27,247 nt of DNA from an uncultured Eubacterium sp. (GTDB taxonomy: Bacteria; Bacillota; Clostridia; Lachnospirales; Lachnospiraceae), in assembly GCA_910579075.1 (NCBI GenBank), contig CAJTSV010000043.1:1-27247 (forward strand), given 5' to 3'. Shown here in pieces: positions 13,906 through 20,770 of this stretch. The notes beneath the pieces were generated by a model, which had not been told where the DNA came from, did not search any database, and saw nothing but the letters and a program-made list of their open reading frames with translations. The stretch's first letter is position 1. Every line of letters starts with the position of its first letter. Both the position numbers and the translations under genes were made by a program.

Positions 13906-13972
13906 ATTATAAGTTTTCATGCCATTCCCTTATATCATTCTATTTACAAAAATGTCAAAATCATGTTATAAT
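13906..13972 (-). promoter_or_regulatory. Activator-type promoter of the 804-aa GH94 gene
   Basis: On the minus strand the -10 TATAAT is at 13911-13906. The -35 position (13934-13929) reads TATAAG, again weak. The element with core CATGATTTTGA is at 13965-13955, and the wider similarity with the transporter promoter covers 13972-13927. Core-to--10 distance is 44 bp, exactly as at 11249-11315, supporting a fixed activator geometry. Confidence 0.6.
13943..13972 (+). promoter_or_regulatory. Promoter of the AraC-type regulator gene, overlapped by the shared element
   Basis: TTTACA (13943-13948) and TATAAT (13967-13972) are separated by 18 bp. The regulatory core (13955-13965) lies inside this spacer, so a protein bound there to activate the divergent GH94 promoter would block this one. 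That arrangement would give autorepression of the regulator. Confidence 0.6.
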
Positions 13973-14100
13973 TATGATTCACAGTCTAAAGCTTCAAACA
14001 CATTCCAGACAAAAACAGGCTGAACAAAACGTCAAAACAAATAATAGAAAGCACGCTGTGCGAACTTTCTATTGTCATGAATAAGGAAAGGAAGCAGATT

Positions 14101-14841
14101 ATGAGTTTACGGAACGAATGGTATCGGCAGGAACTGAAAACAGGCGAAGAATCCATTGTACACCGCCCATTAGAAGAAGAATATTCATTTTACCGTTCTG
14201 TCAGCTCCGGCGATATGGAGGCTGTGCAGAAAAACTGCACGAAAGAGGCTTTTATTAATCCAGACGGGGCAGGCATACTTTCTACAAATCCTTTAACAAA
14301 TATCAGGTATCATTTTGTTGTCACGGTTGCAATGATAACCAGATTCTGCGTAGAGGCAGGCATGGAACTGGAACAGGCATACCAGCTCAGCGACTTTTAC
14401 ATATTAAAAATGGATAACTGCAATTCCATCGATGTAATCAGCAAGCTTCATAAATCTATGGCGATCGATTATACGGAAAAAATGCTGTTTTTGAAAAAAA
14501 GCTCTGTCATATCTAAATCCATCACCCTCTGCATAGACTATATTTACAGCCATATCAACAGCCGGATTACGATTGAAGAGCTTGCAGAACATGTATGTCT
14601 TTCTCCCAGCTATTTATCCAGGCTTTTTAAAAAAGAGCTCGGAGTCCCCGTCAGTGAATATATCATTAAAAAGAAAATCGAAAAGGCACAGAATCTGCTG
14701 CGGTATTCTGACAGCAGCATTATTGACATCGCCAATTACCTGTCCTTTTCATCCCAGAGCCATTTTATTCAGGTATTCAAAAATACCGTCGGCTTAACGC
14801 CTAAAAAATACAGAGACCATTTTTACCGGACTTCATGGTGA
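14101..14841 (+). CDS. AraC-family transcriptional regulator
   Basis: I start this gene at the ATG at 14101 (246 residues), which has AAGGAAG at 6 bp. The in-frame ATG at 14077 has no site. The C-terminal ~100 residues form the AraC DNA-binding domain: first helix-turn-helix at about 157-181 (TIEELAEHVCLSPSYLSRLFKKEL), second at about 205-240 (SSIIDIANYLSFSSQSHFIQVF, ending GLTPKKYR). The N-terminal ~140 residues have no cupin signature and resemble the helical sensor part of YesS-like regulators of Gram-positive sugar loci. It is transcribed divergently from the 804-aa GH94 gene. It probably binds the shared element at 13927-13972 and 11270-11315, activating the glucan genes while repressing itself. 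The inducer is unknown; an imported oligosaccharide or phosphorylase product is likely. Confidence 0.88.
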   Translation: MSLRNEWYRQELKTGEESIVHRPLEEEYSFYRSVSSGDMEAVQKNCTKEAFINPDGAGILSTNPLTNIRYHFVVTVAMITRFCVEAGMELEQAYQLSDFYILKMDNCNSIDVISKLHKSMAIDYTEKMLFLKKSSVISKSITLCIDYIYSHINSRITIEELAEHVCLSPSYLSRLFKKELGVPVSEYIIKKKIEKAQNLLRYSDSSIIDIANYLSFSSQSHFIQVFKNTVGLTPKKYRDHFYRTSW

Positions 14842-14847
14842 CTGATT

Positions 14848-14944
14848 GCAGCTGTCGCACTATTCAAAATACATACAAGATATAGTAGATATAAACATAT
14901 TAAACTGCTATATTTTGATATATTTTTCTTAGCACGACAGCCCC
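14848..14944. repeat. MITE-like inverted-repeat element, copy 2
   Basis: GCTGTCG (14851-14857) pairs with CGACAGC (14935-14941), and the right end GACAGCCCC is identical to that of the element at 5093-5184. The 97-bp AT-rich element fills the gap between the convergent araC-type and GH16 genes. Its interior differs from copy 1 while keeping the pairing pattern and the ends. Confidence 0.6.
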
Positions 14945-14951
14945 ATTCCCA

Positions 14952-14977
14952 CTTTTGCTACCCTCTAAGGGCAAAAG
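14952..14977 (-). terminator. Hairpin directly after the GH16 gene
   Basis: CTTTTG (14952-14957) pairs with CAAAAG (14972-14977), with an inner CCCT/AGGG. It begins 2 nt after the GH16 stop codon. It lacks a classic T run, so termination may rely on the inverted-repeat element that follows. Confidence 0.45.
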
Positions 14978-14979
14978 CT

Positions 14980-17826
14980 TTATTTTGCTTCAGTCTTTTC
15001 CAGACTAATATTGTCAATGCACACCCTATGCTTTTCTGTCATCTGCGTTCCACCGACAGCCCCCATAGAAATGCTCAGGACTGACTCCAGGTCTGTCTCC
15101 TCTGTCATCTGGAATACGATCTCATACGTCTTGTACTCACTGCCAAGCTCTACGATTTTTTCCTCGGTATAAGGCGTCCAGTCATCGTTATGCTTGTTTC
15201 CATCCCTCTGAATTGCAAACATAATTTTTCTGGCTGTATCTGACTTAGCATCCATAGAAAGCCGGTACCACTGTCCCTTTTCCAGCTCAATCTGATTCTG
15301 CTTTAACTGAATCTTCCATGCCGCGTCGCCCGTATTGCTGATGGAAAAGTCTGCGGCATGATCTTCTGTCAGAGTGTCCACGACATATTCCGCATTTGCA
15401 GAGCCGTCAACAAAAGGCTCATAACCTGCAAATCCCGCTTGGAAGCTTCCATTTTTTATCAGCGTATCTTCCACGATGCGTACATCGTCCAGATAAAAGG
15501 TACCTGGCTGCTCTATCCTGCATACAAAATCTTTATCAGTCAGGCCTGCTTCGGTTTCAAATTTGAAGCTGTAACTCTTTTCTGTTCCATCTAACGATGC
15601 TTCAAAGACCTTTCCGGCTGCTGCCACTTTGATGCTCTTTCCAGATTCGCCTTCTGCGGAAAAGCTCAGCGCATACTTTCCGCCGCCTGATAATGCCAGG
15701 TCTTTTTGAGAAACGACGACCGGATTCTGTGCCGATGTCCCTTCTGGAGCTACAATTTTAAGCCTTCTGATATTATCCGTATTAGTTACAGATACCTCTG
15801 CGCCATCCGTCTTTTGAACATCCCAGAATCCCAGGCGGCCTGTTCCTTCCTGAAAGCTTCCGTTGCAGACATAGTTTCCATCCGCAAGAACAGTCTTTGC
15901 ACCATTGTCCAGATCTTTTTCTCCTGTCTTTACCAGAGACACGCTGCTGATGTGGATGCCTGCCGTCGAGCCGGCATTACCCAGATTAAATTCCAGACGT
16001 CCATTCGCATCATCCTTATCCGTCATCGTAAATTCATACGTAAACGTCTGTTTTTCCGTTGTCAGATTTACGCTTGTATCTTCCAGATAACGCTTGTATG
16101 AGCGATCTGGTGCCGATAAGCCCACTTTCATCGTTCTTTCGGCATCTGCGTAAGCGTCAAAGCTGACTTTGTAAATACCTCCCTTTTTCATCGGAAGATC
16201 CGGCTGCACGAGCTGTACACTGTAGTCTGCCGTTCCCTCAGCTCTTGTTGTAATAACAATCTCGTTATTCTTAATCTGTGCGTCTGCCTCTCCGCCAAGA
16301 GTCGTCAGGAATGTCCAGTCCTTATCATCTGTCAGCTCCCCGGCATCTTTAAAACTTCCGTTATTGATATAATTGCCGTGCGCGTCAGGGTCCCGCAGAA
16401 CCACATTTTTCACAGGTTTTTCTACATTCTCGTCATAGCTGTCTTTCTGGTACACCTTTACATAATCAATCTTGTAGGAAGCGTTTTCGATGTCTGTCGT
16501 CTCATCAGGATTTCCTACCCAGCTGCCGCCGACAGCCAAATTTAAAATAATATAAAACGGCTGGTCAAATGGTGCAGGGTAAGTAATCTCGCCCTGTCCT
16601 TCGGCTGCAGAATACCAGTCATTTTCTGTATGAATCAGCCTGCCGTCTACATACCAGCTGATTCTTCCCGGCTCCCATTCTGCGCTGAAAATATGATATT
16701 CCTCGGAAAAGCTTCCCTGCTTTAATGTGCAGGTTCCCTGGCTTTCGCTGTGCGGATTCCCGTAATGAATGGTGCCATAGGAGGTATCTGTCTTTTGTCC
16801 CATTACTTCCATAATGTCAAGCTCTCCGCATCTCGGCCACTGCCCATACAGATTTTCATCTGCAGGCATCATCCAGAACGCAGGCAGGAAGCCCTGTCCC
16901 TGCGGCACTTTTACCTTTGCTTCAAACAGCCCGTACTTGAAATTATGCTTGTTCTGTGTATTTACCCTGCCGGATGTATAGGATACCTTTCCGTCCACAT
17001 CTACAGTTTTCACAGGCTTCAGCACAAGACAGCCGTCTTCAATATAAATGTTTTTGCTGGAATCCACATACTCCTGCAGTTCGCTGTTTACCCATCCCGG
17101 CTCATGCAGCTCTACGTTCCAGTCATCTCTGTTTAAGGAATCTCCATTGAACTGTTCTTCCCATTTTAACGTATAGCCCGTATAATCTAATGATGCCGTA
17201 GGAGCATTCTTTTCTGTAACTGCCACCATGCATTCCGCTTTCTTTCCGCTGCCATCCTGCGCCTGCGCCGTAATCACCGCTGTTCCGGCATTCAGAAAAC
17301 TTACCCGGCCTTTTGATGAAACTTTCGCTACAGAAGCATCACTGCTTGTAAAAGCTACCTTTGGTTCGGTTGCGTTCTTTGGCAGCACAGACGCTTTTAA
17401 TTTTACAGATGTACCCTTTTCACCATCTAACAGTGTGCTGTCAAGCTTTACCTCTTCAACCGGCGTCCCTACCTTTACAGTCAGGACTGCGTTTTTAGAA
17501 GGCTCTGCCTCGCTCGCAGCTATGATCTTCGCTGTGCCTTCTTTTTTTGCCGTAATCTTTCCCCCAGAGCTTACCTTGACCACTTTCGGGTCTGAACTCT
17601 TATAGACTACCTTCTTACTGATGCTTCCTGTGCCTTTCACTTTTGTTTTGACCTGATAGGATGCATCCTTCTTTAAAACAAGGATAGCTGTACCCGGTTT
17701 TTGGATTTTGACACTTTTTACCTGTGCCATATCCTTTTTTGGAGCCGCAGCTGCAGGCGTTCCTGATGCCGTCACAGCTACCAGCAGCGCTAACGCCGCT
17801 GCAATACTTTTTTTGTAACTCTTCAT
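14980..17826 (-). CDS. Secreted multidomain GH16 endo-beta-glucanase (laminarinase/lichenase type)
   Basis: The start is the ATG at 17826, with AAAGGAG upstream and a signal peptide (basic MKSYKKS, hydrophobic core, APAAAA-like cleavage near residue 27). Frames starting further upstream overlap the preceding gene. The 948-residue protein has two BIG2 Ig-like domains (about 36-119 and 122-204). The GH16 domain follows (about 213-462) with the catalytic motif GELDIME: Glu335 nucleophile, Asp337, Glu340 acid/base. This is the ExDxxE form usual in beta-1,3-glucanases. Three CBM4/9-like jelly-roll modules come next (about 486-634, 652-786, 789-945), each opening with an NGSF motif. No LPXTG or transmembrane anchor is present. 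It should cleave laminarin-type or mixed-linkage glucan outside the cell and feed the transporter. It lies 52 bp downstream of the 900-aa GH94 gene, probably in the same transcript. Confidence 0.92.
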   Translation of the reverse strand: MKSYKKSIAAALALLVAVTASGTPAAAAPKKDMAQVKSVKIQKPGTAILVLKKDASYQVKTKVKGTGSISKKVVYKSSDPKVVKVSSGGKITAKKEGTAKIIAASEAEPSKNAVLTVKVGTPVEEVKLDSTLLDGEKGTSVKLKASVLPKNATEPKVAFTSSDASVAKVSSKGRVSFLNAGTAVITAQAQDGSGKKAECMVAVTEKNAPTASLDYTGYTLKWEEQFNGDSLNRDDWNVELHEPGWVNSELQEYVDSSKNIYIEDGCLVLKPVKTVDVDGKVSYTSGRVNTQNKHNFKYGLFEAKVKVPQGQGFLPAFWMMPADENLYGQWPRCGELDIMEVMGQKTDTSYGTIHYGNPHSESQGTCTLKQGSFSEEYHIFSAEWEPGRISWYVDGRLIHTENDWYSAAEGQGEITYPAPFDQPFYIILNLAVGGSWVGNPDETTDIENASYKIDYVKVYQKDSYDENVEKPVKNVVLRDPDAHGNYINNGSFKDAGELTDDKDWTFLTTLGGEADAQIKNNEIVITTRAEGTADYSVQLVQPDLPMKKGGIYKVSFDAYADAERTMKVGLSAPDRSYKRYLEDTSVNLTTEKQTFTYEFTMTDKDDANGRLEFNLGNAGSTAGIHISSVSLVKTGEKDLDNGAKTVLADGNYVCNGSFQEGTGRLGFWDVQKTDGAEVSVTNTDNIRRLKIVAPEGTSAQNPVVVSQKDLALSGGGKYALSFSAEGESGKSIKVAAAGKVFEASLDGTEKSYSFKFETEAGLTDKDFVCRIEQPGTFYLDDVRIVEDTLIKNGSFQAGFAGYEPFVDGSANAEYVVDTLTEDHAADFSISNTGDAAWKIQLKQNQIELEKGQWYRLSMDAKSDTARKIMFAIQRDGNKHNDDWTPYTEEKIVELGSEYKTYEIVFQMTEETDLESVLSISMGAVGGTQMTEKHRVCIDNISLEKTEAK

Positions 17827-17878
17827 TACTCCATCTCCTTTCATTTTATTTTCATACCAGACCATTTTCTGGCTGATA

Positions 17879-20581
17879 TCATCCCAGTTCGACAACAATC
17901 TCGTGTGATGATTCCGGCATAGACATAAGCTCCTCCCTGCTAAATACCGCCAAATTTCCGCGAATGTCCAGCTCTTTTTGTCCGTCACAGGATGCCTTTT
18001 TCACTACATATTCCCCGTAATCCAGCTTCTGCGGATTCTGGAACTTGATCTGGAAATTCTTCCCCGCGAACTGAAGCTGGAGCTTTGCATTACCTTCAGA
18101 ATCAAACTGGTCTGTTACCATCTTCGGTTGAATCACCATGTCTCCAATGTCCCCATGTACGCCAAACATCTCTGTGACAGCCGTAAGCATATACCAACTC
18201 GCAGCCCCGGTGAGATAATTGTACATGCCTCTTCCGTCTGCATTAAAATATTCTGGTATACCCGGATAGATTCTGCTGACCTCAAAATTCATGGCTGCAT
18301 CCGCAAGCGCCTGCAGCGCTTTATGCCCTTCTTTGACAAATCCCCTCTGGTATAATGCGTTAGCATACATCACCGTCATATGAGAGAATACTGCCCCGTT
18401 TTCTTTTTCTCCATATGCGAAACCAAACATCCTGCCCATATTAAATTTCTGTTCATGGAAGTCTGTGTTCAGCCGGTAGCCGCCGGCCTCTTTTTTATAC
18501 AGATAATGGTCCGCGCTTTTACAGATCTTTGCAATCTGCTCGTCCCCGGCTGTCCGGCCCATGATGGCAAATACCTGTCCGATCAGCATCATCCGTACGC
18601 CCTGTGGAAAATACCCTTCCACAGGCTGTCCATCGTTATCATAGTAGCTGTTATACCATCCCTCTCCGTCGTTTCCTTCCAGCCACTCTGTCTGGTTAAT
18701 ATGCTGCCTGAGCCACTCCGCCTTATTTTTCAGATTGTCTGCCAGCTCGCGTACCGAAACCCGTATCTTTTTCCCGCTGACATTGTGCCGGATCAGCTGG
18801 AGATAATCTTCTAACAGCTTCTGCTTTGCAGAAATATCATCGTAAATGCTGCTGTCCGCCTGCAGAAGCCCGCTGATTTCTTCCAAAAGCTCAATCTCTT
18901 TCCAGCCAAACTCGCTTTCCAGAGTATCAAGCAGTTCCGCCATCTGCCAAAGATTTCCCGCGTAAGCACAGGTAAATGCTACACTCTCCCCGCGCTCGGA
19001 CGCCATATCCATCGCTTCATTCCAGTCCGCGCCCCGGAGCCTATAATGGTTATGCTCTCCGACTTCATAAAACGCGCACAGATTCTGAAGCAGCAGATGC
19101 TCTAAAATGCTTCCTTCATATACGCTGCCGTCCCCGCATTTCTGCTGCAGGCCGTACGCCGGCTCCCACTCTGTATCCAGGCCTGTACCGCGCTTAGACT
19201 GTTCATCTTTAAAATAAGCAACCTGTTCTTTTAAGATCTCAATATCTCCTGTCTGATCTATGTAGAGCTTTGTAGTTAAAAACGGCCAGACTCCATGATC
19301 CATCCACACACGCGCAATACCATTCCTGTCTGCGACAAATTCTCCCTGATGCTCCCCAATGATCGTGGCATTCGTTCCATCCATCCTGACGCCGCCATAA
19401 TTATCCAGAATCATCTGGCGGACACCGCCTGGATCCATAATCAGAAGGGAAAGGCAGTCCTGCCATAAATCACGCCAGCCTCTGCCGCCTCTGCCATAGT
19501 CATGGTGCGGCAGGAAAGAGCATCCGTAAATCCTTCTTAAAACAGGCTGAAAGCTTACCCAGCGCATAAAATTGTCAAAGCTTACGTTTCCAGTATCATA
19601 TCTTACATTGATCTTGTCCTGCCAGTAGCTTTCCATTCGCAGCCGTGCTTCTTCCACTTTTTCCGCAGTATTATATGCGGAGATCATGCCTTCTACATCT
19701 TCTTCCTGCTCCGTAATTCCCATTACAATCGTATAGGACGCCTTCTCGTTCGGAGCAAGCACAGTCTCTGGAAAACGAATGCCGCCCATGGCTTCTTTTC
19801 CCTCTATACAGCTTCCTGCCGGCAGTCCATCTTCATTTTTTATCACTTTCCACGGACGCGTATAGCTGCCGCCTTCACCGATATAATCTTCTACGGACGG
19901 GTAAAAATCTTTTGGCTTTTCTCCATTTCCGGTAATGCCGCATACAAAATAGGTCAGGTTATTTTTTCGATGCCCGCGTTCGTCAAAAGACAATACCGGC
20001 TTTACATGCACCCCATATTCTGTTGTTTTGATCCTGTGCAGCAGAGAAGTCACATGCCTGTGGTCCCTGATATTGTCCGCACTCCTTCCAAAGATCGGAA
20101 CTGCGGCAATCGGCGTAATTTTCTGCGGACAGTCATTTTGGTTGCAGATTTCCACATGCATAATCTCCACCTGATTTTCTATTGGCACAAAAGAAGTCAC
20201 CTTAGCCTGCAGATGATATTTTTCTGACTGTCTTTCAACTGTCTGCCACATAAATCCCGCTGTCAGTGTGCTTGGATCCTGACTGGCTGTAAATTTCTTG
20301 TTTTCTTCCTCGGCGGATGCTCCGGTTACTGACCATTCACCTAAATCCTCGACCCTGCACCAGAAATTTCTTCCTGACCGGTTATTGTGCAGATTTTCTA
20401 CACTGACCGGCTCCATTAAAAAGGCGTTCTGGTTGATTTTGATGTCGCCGCCCAGATTCGGTGTCAGGGAGCTTTTGATTCCATGCTCCCCCGCAGCCGG
20501 GAAATAAAGATAACTGTAATTTTCCGGCTTTTCAATCAAAAACGTCCCATCCCTGTCTAAAAAGTGTATGCTTTCCATCAT
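17879..20581 (-). CDS. GH94 phosphorylase, laminaribiose-phosphorylase-like (900 aa)
   Basis: A 900-residue cytoplasmic GH94 enzyme of a different subgroup from the 804-aa paralogue. The N-terminal domain starts around HFLDRDGTFLIEKPENYSYLYF. The barrel region has the phosphate/substrate segment GRGGRGWRDLWQD (364-376) and the catalytic motif RGADWNEAMD with Asp519. Size and the 'ADWNEAMDMA' signature fit laminaribiose phosphorylases described from Paenibacillus and Acholeplasma, though this is from memory without alignment. It would convert beta-1,3-linked glucose disaccharides to glucose 1-phosphate and glucose, complementing the GH16 enzyme encoded 52 bp downstream. Two adjacent ATGs (20581 and 20578) follow AGGAGG at 5 and 8 bp; either may be used. 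An array of 68-bp tandem repeats occupies its upstream region. Confidence 0.82.
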   Translation of the reverse strand: MMESIHFLDRDGTFLIEKPENYSYLYFPAAGEHGIKSSLTPNLGGDIKINQNAFLMEPVSVENLHNNRSGRNFWCRVEDLGEWSVTGASAEEENKKFTASQDPSTLTAGFMWQTVERQSEKYHLQAKVTSFVPIENQVEIMHVEICNQNDCPQKITPIAAVPIFGRSADNIRDHRHVTSLLHRIKTTEYGVHVKPVLSFDERGHRKNNLTYFVCGITGNGEKPKDFYPSVEDYIGEGGSYTRPWKVIKNEDGLPAGSCIEGKEAMGGIRFPETVLAPNEKASYTIVMGITEQEEDVEGMISAYNTAEKVEEARLRMESYWQDKINVRYDTGNVSFDNFMRWVSFQPVLRRIYGCSFLPHHDYGRGGRGWRDLWQDCLSLLIMDPGGVRQMILDNYGGVRMDGTNATIIGEHQGEFVADRNGIARVWMDHGVWPFLTTKLYIDQTGDIEILKEQVAYFKDEQSKRGTGLDTEWEPAYGLQQKCGDGSVYEGSILEHLLLQNLCAFYEVGEHNHYRLRGADWNEAMDMASERGESVAFTCAYAGNLWQMAELLDTLESEFGWKEIELLEEISGLLQADSSIYDDISAKQKLLEDYLQLIRHNVSGKKIRVSVRELADNLKNKAEWLRQHINQTEWLEGNDGEGWYNSYYDNDGQPVEGYFPQGVRMMLIGQVFAIMGRTAGDEQIAKICKSADHYLYKKEAGGYRLNTDFHEQKFNMGRMFGFAYGEKENGAVFSHMTVMYANALYQRGFVKEGHKALQALADAAMNFEVSRIYPGIPEYFNADGRGMYNYLTGAASWYMLTAVTEMFGVHGDIGDMVIQPKMVTDQFDSEGNAKLQLQFAGKNFQIKFQNPQKLDYGEYVVKKASCDGQKELDIRGNLAVFSREELMSMPESSHEIVVELG

Positions 20582-20588
20582 ACTTACC

Positions 20589-20759
20589 TCCTAAAAAATA
20601 TTGCTTTTTATGTATAGGATCTACTTCCTGCATATCCCTGATGTCAATACTTGCCTCACTGCAAAATATTACTTTTATGCATTTTGATTTGCTTCCTGCA
20701 TATCCTTGATGTCAATTTTTACTTTACTGCAAAACATTACTTTTTATATTTGCACAGAC
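20589..20759 (-). repeat. 68-bp tandem duplication (about 2.5 copies) upstream of the 900-aa GH94 gene
   Basis: Copies begin at 20624 and 20692, both with CTTCCTGCATATCC. They stay closely similar for about 52 bp, and a partial copy precedes them at 20589-20623. On the minus strand each full copy carries TTGACATCARGGATATGCAG, so a TTGACA -35-like hexamer is present twice. No convincing -10 box sits at 17-18 bp. The segment is the whole upstream region of the GH94/GH16 operon. Confidence 0.65.
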
Positions 20760-20770
20760 AGTTCATGCTC

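Noticed and set aside
17827..17988. Upstream extension of the GH16 frame by 54 codons
   Set aside because: It overlaps the end of the 900-aa GH94 gene and would bury the signal peptide. The ATG at 17826 has a strong ribosome-binding site.
20681..20691. Third copy of the AraC-type regulatory core upstream of the 900-aa GH94 gene
   Set aside because: Only ATTTTGAT is shared, and it is on the opposite strand relative to the gene, without a -10 box at the 44-bp distance.
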